From: Siphonodentalium dalli
Taxonomy: Eukaryota > Mollusca > Scaphopoda > Gadilida > Siphonodentaliidae
NCBI GenBank assembly: GCA_032622095.1
Contig: CP136061.1
Coordinates: forward strand, 37,143,797 to 37,207,796
DNA length: 64,000 nucleotides
Direction of reading: 5' to 3'
Part shown: in pieces, positions 1 to 12,224 of the stretch
Numbering within the stretch: position 1 is the stretch's first letter
Layout of the letters: each line of letters begins with the position of its first letter
The notes under the pieces: model-generated
The model's input: only the letters and a program-made list of their open reading frames with translations
Databases searched by the model: none
What the model was told of the DNA's origin: nothing
Translations under genes and position numbers: made by a program

Positions 1-343
1 GTAACAGTATCGTGTGTCGTATATATACTAACTTACATAATTAGAGCGCAATGACTGTGACTCGATCTTGAAAAACAATAAAAACATGGTGTACGGACTT
101 GAATTCAATTCATTTATTTCTCATTTCCTTAACAAAGACATTGAGATAAATATATTAAGTATATACAGATATGTAATATTTACATGTGGTCAACATGGCG
201 AACAAACATATGTATATAGCAACATGCTATCAATTAAATAAATAATGTCATACATATCCTATAATTTGGCTACAGCTGTACAAGTATATATATACTTCAG
301 TATAGATTTAAACACTGTTTTATAATATGATATATTCTAATGC
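1..343. other. AT-rich region upstream of LINE ORF1
   Basis: No gene is seen. The sequence is AT-rich and lies directly before ORF1 of the LINE, so it may be the element's 5' untranslated region. The true 5' end of the element cannot be placed because no target-site duplication or promoter motif was recognised and the element may start outside the window. Confidence 0.35.
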
Positions 344-1903
344 ATGGGCGTTCATATACGTTATATGATATATACATCTAAGAATTTTTTTTTTACTATT
401 TGTCTTATCAGAATACATAGATGTCGAAATAATTGTTTGTCTTTAGTGTTGAGTAATTCTGGAACATTGAATTTTCTGTCAACCGCATCTATCAAACGGT
501 CAGTGGATGAGATGCAGCTCATGGTTGAGGAAACTAAACTGGAACAAAATGAAATGAATGACTATCTCCACGAAGCAATCGCGGGTATTTCACGGCAACT
601 GAAAGAGGATATGGACAAAAAGACATCCGAAATAACATGTAAAATACGGAATAATTTCGAAATTAAAACAACAGAGTTGGAGGATAAAATCGCAAAATTA
701 GATAAAGAATGTAAGGAACTGAAGCGACACAATGGTCGACTTGCTAATCAGGTTTCTTCATTGAAGAGGTCTATAAAAGGACATGAATGCCCGGTCGCTG
801 ATATTGAAGAAACTGCTACTCCAAATTCGGAACCAGGAAATGTGAAATCTAAGGAATGCAAAGAAATCACAGCTGGCGATTGTGATTCAGAGGAACAGAT
901 TCTAGACGACAGCGTGGTCGTCTCAAATAAATTCGACGCCTTATCATTTATAAATGAAAGCTTGCAGTCGATTCCAGGAGAGTGTGACATTGATTATTCT
1001 GATGCGAAGCATGAAAATGGGACATCGGAATCAGACAATTACAGCCACCAGAAATTTACTAAAACGTCTTCACTCCAAACACCAATTCATCTCATCCTTG
1101 GTGATTCTGTTTTAAGAAAGCTCGATCCAAATAGGATGGCGTTAGTAGGTGAGCGTGCGGAGATAGTGTTCCAACCAGGTCAGAGGATTGCCGGCTTAAT
1201 GAGATGGCTGGACGATGACAATACTGTAAAGTTCAATAATGTACATAAAGTTACTGTACATATTGGTATCAACAGTTGTCGGTATGGTATTCAGACGTCG
1301 CGCGAGGAAATTTCGGACTTGATAGGGAAACTTCGAGAAAAATTGCCTGCAGCAAAGATAAGTTATTCTTCAATTCTCCCTACGCTGCATTCGGACCGCA
1401 TCAATGAATTGGTTCTGGAAACAAATAACCTTATTCGTGAGGTGTGTCAAAATAATGGGTGTAATTTCATTGACAACGCGCCTGGATTTGTGAATTTGAA
1501 CACATCTGAGATCTACAGAGACTTGTATTGGGACAATTGGCACCCTAGTTATTCGGGAGTCAGGGTCTTAGCTAAGAACATTAAATATACGAAGAATACT
1601 CCACAACCAGGACAATTTCAAAGTAAATTCCAACAAGTTCGTGATAATAGATGGTACAACCGAGAGAACTTCTCACAGAATCAGTACAGAGGAGACGCTC
1701 ACAGCGGGAGAGTTATACAGGACCAGAGATTTGGAGCAGCTTACGCCGGTCCGTTTAAGCCGCGACAGCCAAGCGATTCAAATCCCAATGTGACACAGAA
1801 TAAGAGTGCACGTACTGACTCTTCTCTGAGAGATGACTTGAGGGTATTCACCAGTCAACTTATGAAATTTTCAGAAGCAATCAGTAGAACAGTCAATGCT
1901 TAG
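344..1903 (+). CDS. LINE ORF1: coiled-coil and SGNH/GDSL esterase-like protein
   Basis: This ORF of 519 codons is uninterrupted. The first 56 residues look non-coding (Phe-rich, no pattern), so the likely start is the ATG at 512 (residue 57, MQLMVEETK). Residues about 57-145 form a charged coiled coil, as expected for a trimerising, RNA-binding ORF1 protein. Residues about 247-412 resemble an SGNH hydrolase: GDSVLRKL at 253-260 holds the nucleophile Ser, GIN at 308-310 fits block III, and DNWH at 397-400 gives the catalytic Asp and His. Esterase-type ORF1 proteins are known from CR1-like LINEs. The C-terminal 100 residues are basic and Gln/Asn/Arg-rich and may bind RNA. The intact catalytic triad suggests a fairly young copy. 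Confidence 0.75.
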   Translation: MGVHIRYMIYTSKNFFFTICLIRIHRCRNNCLSLVLSNSGTLNFLSTASIKRSVDEMQLMVEETKLEQNEMNDYLHEAIAGISRQLKEDMDKKTSEITCKIRNNFEIKTTELEDKIAKLDKECKELKRHNGRLANQVSSLKRSIKGHECPVADIEETATPNSEPGNVKSKECKEITAGDCDSEEQILDDSVVVSNKFDALSFINESLQSIPGECDIDYSDAKHENGTSESDNYSHQKFTKTSSLQTPIHLILGDSVLRKLDPNRMALVGERAEIVFQPGQRIAGLMRWLDDDNTVKFNNVHKVTVHIGINSCRYGIQTSREEISDLIGKLREKLPAAKISYSSILPTLHSDRINELVLETNNLIREVCQNNGCNFIDNAPGFVNLNTSEIYRDLYWDNWHPSYSGVRVLAKNIKYTKNTPQPGQFQSKFQQVRDNRWYNRENFSQNQYRGDAHSGRVIQDQRFGAAYAGPFKPRQPSDSNPNVTQNKSARTDSSLRDDLRVFTSQLMKFSEAISRTVNA

Positions 1904-2137
1904 AAATTGGGATACAATTTAGTTGATATTCATGTGTATATATGTTATTTAATGTATGTCATATATATATATATGTTAATGTTGAAATCACACGAACAAT
2001 TTAAATATCCGATGATCGTTAACAGGTCTATTGTAAATTCACGAAAAGGAAAATTGTATATTAACTATAGATTTGAGTATTGAAAGACTCCGCTCTATCT
2101 CCGATGGCCGCGGAATACTTATATTTATATAATTCCG

Positions 2138-5100
2138 ATGTTTAAAGTTCTCAATTCAGACACACACAGCGTGTGCTATTCGTCGTGGAATGCACAGGGT
2201 CTTGTAAATAAAGTAAAAGATCTTGAATTCACTGCACTTTTAAATCGTTATGACTTTATTACAATAACTGAAACGTGGCACAACGATGCTGCATTGATAC
2301 AAATGCCTAACTATAGATGTATAGAACTATGTCGCGATACACACAAAAATGCAAGAGGCGGCATAGCTTTCTATTGTCGCTTGAAATATGAAAAGTTCGT
2401 AAAACGTACTGAATACATTAACGATGTGGCTTTATCAATAGAATTTGATGGTAAGATGTTCAATATTGACGAGAATATTGTATTTATATCCGTTTACATT
2501 CCACCAGAAAATTCTAGTTTTTGGAAAACAAACGATAAGAAAGAACTTGTTTTTACTAACATTGAAGAGTATATCGCTAGTTTGGAGCCTAATCAGTTAG
2601 TTATAATGGGGGGTGATTTCAACGCACGCGCAGGTGAACGACCGGACTATGTTGCGCAGGACGATGATTCTCATGTCACACTTTCTGAAAACTATATTCT
2701 AGATACAGTTAGAGATAGGTTGAGCTTAGATAAAAATTGTAACGGTTTTGGAAAGCAGCTCCTGTCGATGTGCCAATCGACCGGAATGCAAATTTGGTGA
2801 TTTGCTTGGCAATTTCACGAGTTACCATTACAATGGAACTAGCGTCGTTGATTACATACTTATTAAAGAGCGCCATTTGTCTGATATAAGCTATTTTTGT
2901 GTCAAATCACCAACAGAATATTCAGATCATTGCCAGCTGGCAATGCACATAAAATTAAGTAAAAATTGTCCGACTAAAAAGCGACTAAAATATAAGTATA
3001 ACGTGTGTTCAACATAGACGAAATGGTACAAAGAAAGTAGTGAAAGAGCAAAGCAAGCTGTTTTTCAACCGCACGTGCGAAGTAAACTTATGAAGTTCCA
3101 AATGTCTTCGTACGGGCTAGATCCCACAGATACGGAAATGGCGATTCGAGATTTAAATGAAATACTCCAGTTAATAAATAATGCATCAACAAAAGTATTT
3201 TCCCTTAATAAACATAGGTGCAGACGTAAACGACTATGGTTTGATAATGAATGCAAAAGTCTTAAAAAAGAAATGGAAAATGTCATTGAGGAAATAAAAA
3301 GAAAACCACATGATAGATCTCTGACATCGAAATTTTTCACAGCAAAAAAAGCATATAAACGGGAGACAAAAAGAAAATCTCGCATTTTCCACCAAAATAT
3401 TGTTGACGAGCTATCAAATCTCGAAACCAGTGACCCCTCGAAATATTGGAGAATCGTGAATAATATGCGACCGAAGAAGGAAAACTCTAATAATTTAGAC
3501 CCGGATGAAACAATCGATTTTTTCGATAAACTTCTATGTCCAAAAATTGAATCAAATGAAAAGCAATTAAAATCCGTGAAACAAAGTACCGTTGAGACAA
3601 ATTTCAACAATGATGATATAACTAAAGGCGAGATATTAGATAACCTGTATCAACTTAAAAATAACAAAGCTAGTGGACCAGATAACATTTCAAATGAATT
3701 ATTAAAATCAGTAATTCCATTTATGTTGGACGAGGTCACAAAAATTTTCAACACAGTTTTACACTCAGGTCATTACCCTGTATGCTGGAGCGAGTCAACA
3801 ATCAAAACCCTATATAAAAAGGGCAATAGACATGACCCTAACAATTATAGACCTATTGCTTTAAGTAGTAATTTTGGTAAGTTATTCAACAAAGTTATAA
3901 ACACACGAATAAACTCTTGTCTTGAAGCAAATGACTTAATTAGTGACAAGCAATTCGGATTTAGGAAAAATCGGAGTACAATTGATAGCGCTTTTATATT
4001 GCGAACTATCGTTAATAGGTATAAAGAAAACAAAAAACCTATATATGCAGCTTTTGTTGATTTTCGGAAAGCATTTGATTCAGTTGATAGATCGTTGTTA
4101 TTTGAAACATTGCAACGTGTAGGAATTAATGGTCATATATATGACGCGTTATCTTCTCTTTACAAATCAAGTTACTATTCTGTTAAAACAACGGCGGGAA
4201 TTGGTCCCCCTATATTGTCTACAATAGGTGTCCGTCAAGGGTATTCTCTATCCCCTACGTTGTTCAAGATTTTCATTGATGATATAGCTAATATTTTTGA
4301 CGAAACATGTGACCCCGTACACGTTCATGATCATAACCTCAATCATTTGCTTTTCGCAGACGATCTGGTGATATTATCTGAATCACCAACAGGTTTACAA
4401 TCGGGAATTAAGAAGTTAGAGCAATACGCGCTTGACAATGGACTATCTGTTAATGTAAGCAAAACAAAATGTATGATCTTTCGTTCAAGGAAAACAAAAC
4501 ATGGTCCTGTATTTAACATTAATGATATGCCAATAGAAGTAGTGGATGAATATAAATATTTAGGACTAATTTTCACATCTAATGGAAAAATGAAAAAAAT
4601 ACAGGATAATCTGAGCGCAAAAGGATCAAAAGCCATGTTCTTTTTAACAAATTTAACAAAAACAACACCGGTGTTACCTATCGCCATTAAATGCAAATTA
4701 TTCGATAAACTAATTAAGCCTATTTTATTGTATGGATGTGAGATATGGTCCACTGACCTTAATTTGCCGTTCAAAGATACCATACCATGTGAACAAACAC
4801 ATCTAAAGTTTTGTAAACGGGCTCTATGTTTGAATAGAAAGGCCTCAAATCACGCTTCTAGAGCAGAGTTAGGCCGTTTCCCTATCGCGAATGATGCCAT
4901 TTTACAACTCTTCAGGTACATGCTAAAACTATCAAAAGTAGATGACCATAATATCTTATCCGCATGCTACAAAGAATCTCTGAGTTGTAAATTACCTTTA
5001 ACATGGCTCACCTAATTGTCGCGTTATAACATTGTAATCAATAACGCAGGCCAATTATCAGGGCAGCGTGAACAAATGCTGACTAAGACATTGAAATCAG

Positions 5101-6906
5101 AACACATGGAAGTGTTTCGCAATGAAATATTCAATGACGATAAGGCCTAAACAAAAAATACGTTTGTTTCCGCTAACCCGACCGACCCTATTTTAAACCG
5201 CCGACCCTAAACTTTTTATTGCCATTGCACAAAAAAAAAAAATTGGACCAAAAAAAAAAACCAACAAAAGTTTTTTGATTTAAATTTTTTTTTTTTTAAT
5301 TTAGGTCCCAATTCATATCATAACAAGATGCAAAACATTTATATATTTATATATATTGACATAAGAAATTTAAGTTTAAAGTATGTTTGGCTTTATCTAG
5401 CTTTCATCTGTGAAAACTTCAAATAATTTGAGTTCAGGTATGGTATGTTATCGTTCAGCGTTCAGACTTCAGTATTTCAATCAATTACAGCACAGGAACA
5501 TTAACAATTTGATCAAATCAACCTGGTTATCAAGTGGGATCTCATAATACCAAATGAAAAATTAACATAGAGATTAGTACCATTTATAGTCATTACTATC
5601 TTAATACATGTACATTGTTTCTGTACTACATGTACATGTAGGATTTCTGTATTACATGTACATGTAGTATATTATGTACGGTATGTGTCTCACTTGAATT
5701 TTATAAAATAGTCTATTTATGAATTAGAGTGATGATGGCAAGTCTAATTTCAAGCAGGATAAGGCTTCCGATAAGCATAATCCATAGAACCAAAAGATAT
5801 CTGACAATAACTTATAAGCATTTCCAATCCATACATATATAAAAAGTTCCAAAGTTATGCTTGAGAAACTTGATAAAATTGACCTCTCTGTAAAATTCAA
5901 AATACTGACTCAAAGAGCCTTAGATTAGATCTAAATGCAATGGATTTTCAAAAAATTTCCAGGGGAAGAACCCCCACCATCATCAGGGGGTCACCCTTCC
6001 CAAACATTCCTCCGATCAGGCCTTCAGGTTATGCCTTCGGCATATCATTGCCCAAAAACAGGTGTCCCCAAAAAATACCTAGATCCTTCACTGAATGCGG
6101 AGAAGGTGGTGTTGTGAAGCCATCCTTAAGAGATCGGTACAAGACGGTCACTCCAATATGTGTACAGTGCAGTGGTGCTGGACTGACTCCAGTTGTCGCC
6201 AGACCATATAGGAAATATTAGGAATATCAAAGACTATCTTAGTATATAGACTAGTATATATGTAAATATTAAAGCATATGTAAGATTGAATTGGAGTTTC
6301 TAGTTCCTCTGTCATCTGGGTTAACCTGATTGGGGCTAAGAAGTGCATAGTTTGGGTCATTGACAAGTATTATACAGTTATTTTTAAAGATACAAAAAAA
6401 AAGTTAAGCCTACCTACCTACCCTAATTTTTTTTAGCTCGTTAGCGGAAACAAAGGTATTATTTGTTTAGGCCTAAACCAACAGGGAAAAATAAACTACG
6501 AACCTATAGGATATTTAAAGATGAATACAAAATTGAGCCATATGTCATTCACACACGATCACAAATTGCTTGCGAAATGTTTTCTAGATTGCGCGTGAGC
6601 AACCACATATTGGCAATAGAAAAAGGGAGGCATAGACAACCAGTAATACCATTAGAAAATCGGCTGTGTTCCATGTGTGACAAACAATGTGTCGAATCTG
6701 AAATGCATTTTATCATTGAATGTAACGCATACGATGATTTAAGATCTAATTTATTCATCGAAATTGAGAAACACGATAGTGAATTCAATAATTTGAATGA
6801 TGCAGATAAATTTGCACTGATTATGAGAAATGATAACATTAAATTAATTAACAAGGTTTGCAACATAGTCCGGCTATTCTTCCTTCGGCGGAATAATAAA
6901 ACTTGA
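2138..6906 (+). pseudogene. LINE ORF2: endonuclease-reverse transcriptase, disrupted
   Basis: The ATG at 2138 opens an APE-type endonuclease. Visible motifs are SSWNAQGL, TETW, VYIPPE, GGDFNA, SVVDYIL and SDHCQL, the last two in another frame after a shift near 2780-2795. A TAG at 3015-3017 is followed in the same frame by the reverse transcriptase to 5012. It has NYRPIAL, FGFRKNRST, FVDFRKAFD (Asp codon 4059-4061), GVRQG and FADDLVIL (Asp codons 4359-4364), so the catalytic Asp triad is intact. A TAA at 5013-5015 interrupts the frame, which then stays open to the transposon at 5144-6473. It resumes at 6478 and ends at 6906 with a knuckle of the form C-x2-C-x8-H-x4-C (LCSMCD...EMHFIIEC). This is a non-functional copy. 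Confidence 0.88.
5144..6473. mobile_element. Harbinger-like non-autonomous transposon inside LINE ORF2
   Basis: This 1,330-bp insertion has terminal inverted repeats of about 35 bp. The left end reads GGCCTAAACAAAAAATACG and continues to TTTCCGCTAAC, and the right end is its near-perfect reverse complement. TAA precedes it (5141-5143) and follows it (6474-6476). A 3-bp TWA duplication with ends starting GG is typical of PIF/Harbinger. No transposase is encoded, so it depends on another copy. Internal sequence includes repeated 'acatgtacatgtag' blocks near 5620-5670. With the element and one TAA removed, the host LINE frame is continuous. Confidence 0.85.
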
Positions 6907-6944
6907 AGAAATTGTTGAGGGAATGTTGATAAGAACTGTGTTTG

Positions 6945-7465
6945 TTATAATAATTTTGTTATGTATTGCTTATTTATGTATATGATATTCATCAGTATCT
7001 TGCAACTGCCCATTGGGGTGTTTTGCAATAAATTCTTGTATCTTGTAACTATTACATTTGGTTTTTCTGTGAATTCTATTGGCAAGAGACGGGTTCTTGA
7101 TTCTTTAAATTTATCGCATTTGAATAGATAATGGAATTTATCGCCATCGTCTTCAGAAGTATACATAACGTGCAACTTCGTTCTTCAATTTCAATGTCAT
7201 GCCATCTAGTACCCACTTCGACTGGGTGTTCATGGTTGCATGTTTGAAATTTGCATTATGTTGTTTTGTCATTTTCATTCGTACAGTCAAGATAGTCTTC
7301 AAACTGGAAATTGTGTTTGTATATTCGATAAACGGTGCCTCCACTAGACTTATCAATATCGGTCGACCAAGACGAAATCAAGTTATCTATCAAGCAACAT
7401 ATTATGTAATCAATGAATTGGTCTACATTTTGTATACGTTCAGCTCCCCATAAGGGCGATTGCAT
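6945..7465 (-). pseudogene. Fragment of a second LINE ORF2 C-terminus (minus strand)
   Basis: Three overlapping minus-strand frames read as one decayed LINE tail. First comes a segment with GGTVYRIYKHNFQFEDYLD (about 7290-7345). Next is a segment at 7153-7260, then GDKFHYLFKCDKFKESR in the frame ending at 6945. The pattern of FEDYLD followed by HYLFKC and a Phe/Arg tail is the known C-terminal region of invertebrate CR1/Jockey-type ORF2 proteins. At least two frameshifts separate the parts. It is tail-to-tail with the plus-strand LINE. TTCTTGTATCTTGTAACT (7034-7051) resembles the short tandem tails of such elements, but I cannot say to which element it belongs. Confidence 0.65.
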
Positions 7466-7704
7466 GGCCCCATTCTTCTAATACAGCACGAACCTTACCC
7501 ATCCAGGGGAGACACGACTCGTTTTCGTTTAAAACACGTATCGTGTAGCTAGCTTATAAAGTGATTTACTAGAGATGCAATCGTCATTGTTTATAATTTT
7601 ACACCAAAACTTAATTATTCGTACATTGATCAGTATATATAGTAAGTGGCAGTCGACCGCTTTCGCCATACACCAGGGGGTGTTGCACTTTTCCCAATAT
7701 CGGC

Positions 7705-8158
7705 ATATGTGACCCGCCATATCAAATCCAGTCGTAAGTCGGGATTTTTTTTACCCTGTGCCAATGCATTCTCTTATATATGCGAGTCGACCATAGGTCG
7801 CCTCGCATATATAAGAGAATGCATTGGCCTAACAATTTTTTATCATTTTTTTTAAATAAATGTTTCTTACAATTTTTAGGACATAAAATAAAAAACATCC
7901 ATTACCCCACACATATATAGAAGCATATAAAAGAGTGTCGTCTGCTCATGTTTGTCTGGGGCTCTGTATGGGTGAAATTATAAAATTGTTAAAGAATACA
8001 AGAAAAAATTATTAAAATTGTAAAAAATTGTTAGGCCAATGCATTCTCTTATATATGCGAGGCGACCTATGGTCGACTCGCATATATAAGAGAATGCATT
8101 GGCACAGGGTAAAAAAAATCCCGACTTACGACTGGATTTGATATGGCGGGTCACATAT
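7705..8158. mobile_element. Foldback MITE with 137-bp inverted arms
   Basis: Arms 7705-7841 and 8022-8158 are near-identical in inverted orientation, beginning ATATGTGACCCGCCATATC. They are separated by about 180 bp of AT-rich sequence. Each arm itself contains the 69-bp palindrome annotated separately (7760-7828 and 8035-8103). No coding capacity is seen; short ORFs here are palindromic artefacts. Target duplication is unclear. Confidence 0.75.
7760..7828. repeat. 69-bp palindromic module, copy 1
   Basis: Each half starts GCCAATGCATTCTCTTATAT and the halves meet at a near-symmetrical TCGACC-ATA-GGTCG centre. Other copies are at 8035-8103, 9114-9182, 9313-9375 (one end truncated), 14192-14260, 14317-14385 and 39808-39876. 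The outer flank always reads CCCTGT before the palindrome. Copies 1-6 occur as inverted pairs around an AT-rich spacer. Confidence 0.85.
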
Positions 8159-9083
8159 ATCATTGCGTTTTGCGTATAACTCCTGCATGGGCAGCTAAAG
8201 GTACCGAAAAACATGCAAATCGAAAATACCGGAGTACAGCATTTAACAACACGTGAATATCGTACGAAACTGGGGTAATGCTAGTGACAAAAGATGGCAT
8301 GGACGTGTACACAAACATCGTGATCAAAGTTGTATTTATCGACCTATTTCGATACAGGGAACAATTCAAAGGCGAATATTATTAGGTGTATTTTGGAGCG
8401 CAAACCGCCATGCACGTGGCTTTAATGTGGACGTAACGGACAAGACATATATACTATACATTATAATTGTGTTAATATATAAAGCCATTTGCATGCAATG
8501 TAATATTTCACGCGTACAACATGACTTCAATCTATATCACACCATGCAGTCGAAATACCGATTCAGAAAGTTTTGCACAAAATTATATATGATATACGTG
8601 CATGTATAAATTTCTACATTACCTTGTATGTATCCGATCTGTACGCAAGGCCGCTGGTGCCGCAACTCACAGATGATTCCGCTTTTTATGCAAATGGCTT
8701 CCAACTGTGTCGGGTAAAACCCGCAGCGCAACAGGTACTGTTAATTCTCGAAAGGAAATATATCCAGTGTGAATAATATCACTCATGTGTATAGTGTGTA
8801 CAATTAACATACAGTGTCGTTATTGTCGCGTAGATCTTTTATATAACTATCATCAGATCGCGAACATAATGAGCTCAAGTAGACAGTTTTTCAAGGAATA
8901 TAGACTTCCATTTTCTGCGCTGTTAAACATTGGGTAAATGGCAGATAGCGCACATTTAAGACTGTACTCATATGATAGTATATTATAAACCCGTCCCAAG
9001 TACTTGTTCGACTATTATACCGGCCAACACCCCTGGTGAAGTAGTCCTGATACATTGCTATGGTGTTGGTGGGTTCTGCAGCT
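8159..9083. other. Non-coding region with a dispersed repeat
   Basis: No gene is recognised. The stretch at about 8335-8420 (TTTATCGACCTATT, then GTGTATTTTGGAGCGCAAAC) recurs at about 25713-25805, so it is a dispersed repeat. The rest shows nothing I can name. Confidence 0.4.
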
Positions 9084-9470
9084 TTAACCCTTTACCCAAC
9101 AGAACGGCCCTGTGCCAATGCATTCTCTTATATATACGAGTCGACCATAGGTCGCCTCGCATATATAAGAGAATGCATTGGCTTAACTCATATTAAAAAT
9201 GATAAAATTGTCAAAGAATGTAGAAAAATATTATAAAAATTGTTAAAAAATGTAAGAAAAAATTATATTTTTTTTAAGAATGAAAGAAAAAATGTTAAAA
9301 AATGTTAAAAAATCATTCTCTTATATATGCGAGGCGACCTATGGTCGACTCGCATATATAAGAGAATGCATTGGCACAGGGCATAACTGTAACCATCACA
9401 ATGTGGTCAATGAACCGGTTCCAATGATATCCATATTTGTATGGTGTTATTGAGACATTCGCCATTAAAG
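9084..9470. mobile_element. TTAA-type MITE, degraded right end
   Basis: The element starts at a TTAA (9084-9087) followed by CCCTTTACCCAACAGAACGG. It carries palindromes at 9114-9182 and 9313-9375 in inverted order around an AT-rich core. It is the same family as 14043-14411 in opposite orientation: its right flank (CATAACTGTAACCATCACAA) matches the reverse complement of that copy's left part. Similarity stops near 9465, so the right terminus is lost or rearranged. Confidence 0.65.
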
Positions 9471-10257
9471 GGGTATTGCATACGCCAATGTGAATAAATT
9501 CCCGGTAATACTATATATCGATAATATATAGAAAAATAATTAATTTGAGTCGAAGATGTCTTCTGTAAACGTTCAGCTAACAGGTTATCTTAAAGTGATG
9601 TGAAACACTGCGGTAGGGTGATTAAAGAGAAATGGAAAATTATCTTGTTCAAAGTAGTAATTTTTACAAATAGTATATCCAAATTGACAACACACACTGC
9701 CATTATTATATGTTAATTAAATGCAGTGACCTTCGATAGCGAAATCGTTTTCGTAAGTTTATCGCCCATTGTTGCGTCCCGAAGTAAATATTTACAATTG
9801 AGCGTAGTTCAGACGATGTTTTCTATGCAGTTGTATGGTCGATTTGCTTGAGATTTTCGGCGATGTTAGTAAATTGCTATATACATTCTCCCAGCTGGCT
9901 TTGCGCCTGAGTACTAACTTATCGTTTTCTCACATCGGAACAAGTCCATAATATATCTTTAAAAACGAATTTAAAATAAATTTACTTTATATATGGCTCA
10001 AGCCAGAAACTAAGTCACGAATTTCCATATACAATTAATTGACGGGTAGCGGATTTGGCGATGCGTAGCACACACCGTTTATACCATATACGTTGATACT
10101 GGGGCGTATATCAAGCCACTCATTGACTGTACAATACAAATGAATAATTATCTGGGACTATTATCCATATTATATAACGTTTATTTGATACATTTGCCTG
10201 AAAAACTGTACAAACATATCTCGATGACGAGCGTTCTATTTTTACATTAATTATCTG
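9471..10257. other. Non-coding region, nothing recognised
   Basis: This is AT-rich sequence without a convincing ORF, RNA gene or repeat match to the rest of the window. Confidence 0.4.
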
Positions 10258-10828
10258 CCCTCTGCAGGGGGTGGGGGGGGGGGGCGGAAAAACATTTCAG
10301 GCACGTATGGCATTTTTTCCCTTTCGATCATTTTTTGTACCCACCCACCCCCACCGCCAAATTTTTTTCCGTTTTCGGCAGTTTTTTTCCGACCATTTTT
10401 TGACACCCACCCCCCTTTTAACACTAAAACAGAGATTTTCGGGGGGAAATTCACTGTAAACAGCTGTATATGAATTTCTGTGCATACTATTTATCATGGA
10501 TGTTAACATGGACATGTAAATAGGAATGAGTCATTTTGAGGTCATTCGTCCAAAAAAACATGGCTGCCAGCGGCCATCTTGGATTTCAAAATTTGCAACA
10601 AATACAACACGATAACTGCCTGCAGTCAGTTTACCAGTTAGAATTACATTATTTCTCTCATTCAAAGTGGTTTTGAAGCCCAACTCATTGCCAAAATACT
10701 AAAAAAACAAGCAGGAATTTTTTTTTTTAGTTGCGGAAAAAATTGCTTGTTGGTGGCTTTGATCACCCACCCACCCCGGCATACGTGCCGGAATTTTTTT
10801 TTTCACCCCCCCCCCCCTGCCCTCTGTT
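10258..10828. mobile_element. MITE-like element with G/C-tract termini
   Basis: The ends are inverted relative to each other. The left end has CCCTCTGCAGGGGG, a G tract, then CAGGCACGTATG. The right end has CATACGTGCCGG, a C tract, then CCTGCCCTCTG. The matching region is about 60 bp and differs in tract length. ORFs here are low-complexity Pro/Gly artefacts. At 10560-10590 there is an 'aacatggctgccagcggcca' segment also found in the 41.7-43.2 kb array. Confidence 0.55.
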
Positions 10829-11594
10829 ACATTATTACACCATCTATAGTGTTTTCTGTTATCGTGTTTTTTACTTCTCAATGGGGGTATGGGCGAATGT
10901 GTGAAATATGAATAAAAATGTACTTGGATATTTTCGTACCCGAACGATATGATTAGAAAAGTAGATGGGTAAGTTCGAACTTCGTACTCGAACCATGTAA
11001 CAAAGATTGACAATAATTATTGTTGTGGTCTAATAGGGGTAGCATCTCGTCGATCGCGATGTATATTCACGTATCGCTTAAAGATTTTGCGGTTAGATTG
11101 GCGTGTATATACATGTCGACATGCTTTGGGCGCCGACTTGCATGGAACTGGAATTCCCGCGTTAACCCCTCGGGCAGTGCGCGTTGTGTGTTTCTATTGT
11201 TGTTTAACATGCTTTGTTATTTTCACGTGACATACATCGGAATGCTATCTACTATTATATTGCATATTATATCGTTTAGTGAACTTTTAAAATTTATTTA
11301 TGTTATATTCTAAATGAATTTGGATTGTAAATATTAACCAACTAACACGTTACTCCTTCGTGCTGTTTGTACATATTGACGTTTAGTGAACTCTAGTCTC
11401 GGTCTAAACTTTTTTTCTTCATTTCTTTGTATGCGGAATATATCTGAGCTATGTATGGTATTAAGAAAGTTCCAACATTAACCCTTCACATTGGTTGTTT
11501 AACATACAATGTGGCCTTATTCTAAACATCGTTTTATGTCTGTGTACGCAGCATATATCAGAATGCTATATGAATTGAACAATGTTAAGAAATT
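10829..11594. other. Non-coding region
   Basis: No gene is recognised. A segment near 10975-11010 (CGAACCATGTAACAAAGATTG) belongs to the same repeat as the copies near 12270 and 12435. Confidence 0.4.
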
Positions 11595-12110
11595 AACCCT
11601 CCTGTGACAATGTTTTAATTGATCATCATGGGGGTGGGCATATTTTAATTAATCCTCATTTGACCATATTTTAATTGACCCTCATGGGAATATATTTTAT
11701 TTAACCCCATGTGACCGTACACCATATTTTTTATTTTAATTAACCCTCGTCATGCGACCGTATTTTAACTTTAATTAACCCACATATTACCATATTTTGA
11801 TTGACATTTATTCGACCATATTTCAATTAACCTCCATGAGTCCATATTTGTATTAACCCTCATGGGACCATTTTCTAATTAATCCTGATCAGTTATGGGA
11901 CCATATTTTAATTAACAATCATGATACCGTTTTAATTAACCCTCATGGGATCATATTTTATTTAACCTTCATGTGACCATATTTTAATTTACCCTCATGT
12001 AACGATATTTTAATTAACCCGCTCTGGGTGTGACCATATTTCAATTAACCCTCATGTGACCATACATATATTTTAATTAACCCTAATGAGAGACCATATC
12101 TTCAGTTGAT
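11595..12110. repeat. Degenerate tandem repeat, unit about 25-28 bp
   Basis: Some 18-20 imperfect copies of a unit close to ACCCTCATGTGACCATATTT-TAATTA follow one another. Units vary in length and sequence, so the array is old. It is non-coding. Confidence 0.75.
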
Positions 12111-12224
12111 ACCATTTATATCACCATTACGCCCTCTTATGGTGTATATTGACAAGTATATCGGGCCCTGTCGTAGTAGGTGATGACTAAATGTGATTAA
12201 AACGCACTCGGTAATTGCGTACTT

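Larger units (their letters stand above)
344..6945 (+). mobile_element. CR1/Jockey-type LINE retrotransposon, inactivated
   Basis: This is a non-LTR retrotransposon with the two-ORF layout of the Jockey/CR1 group. ORF1 has a coiled coil and an SGNH hydrolase-like domain. ORF2 has an APE-type endonuclease, a reverse transcriptase and a C-terminal Cys/His knuckle. About 234 bp of AT-rich spacer separates the ORFs. The copy is dead: ORF2 has a frameshift near 2780-2795, a TAG at 3015-3017 and a TAA at 5013-5015, and is split by a DNA transposon at 5144-6473. The 3' end is uncertain because a minus-strand LINE tail begins at about 6945. Clade assignment is from domain layout only. Confidence 0.85.

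Noticed and set aside
7646-8214. Identical peptides on opposite strands
   Set aside because: Caused by the inverted arms of the foldback MITE, not by duplicated genes.
10251-10515. Pro/Gly-rich small ORFs on both strands
   Set aside because: Produced by G and C tracts in a MITE-like element.
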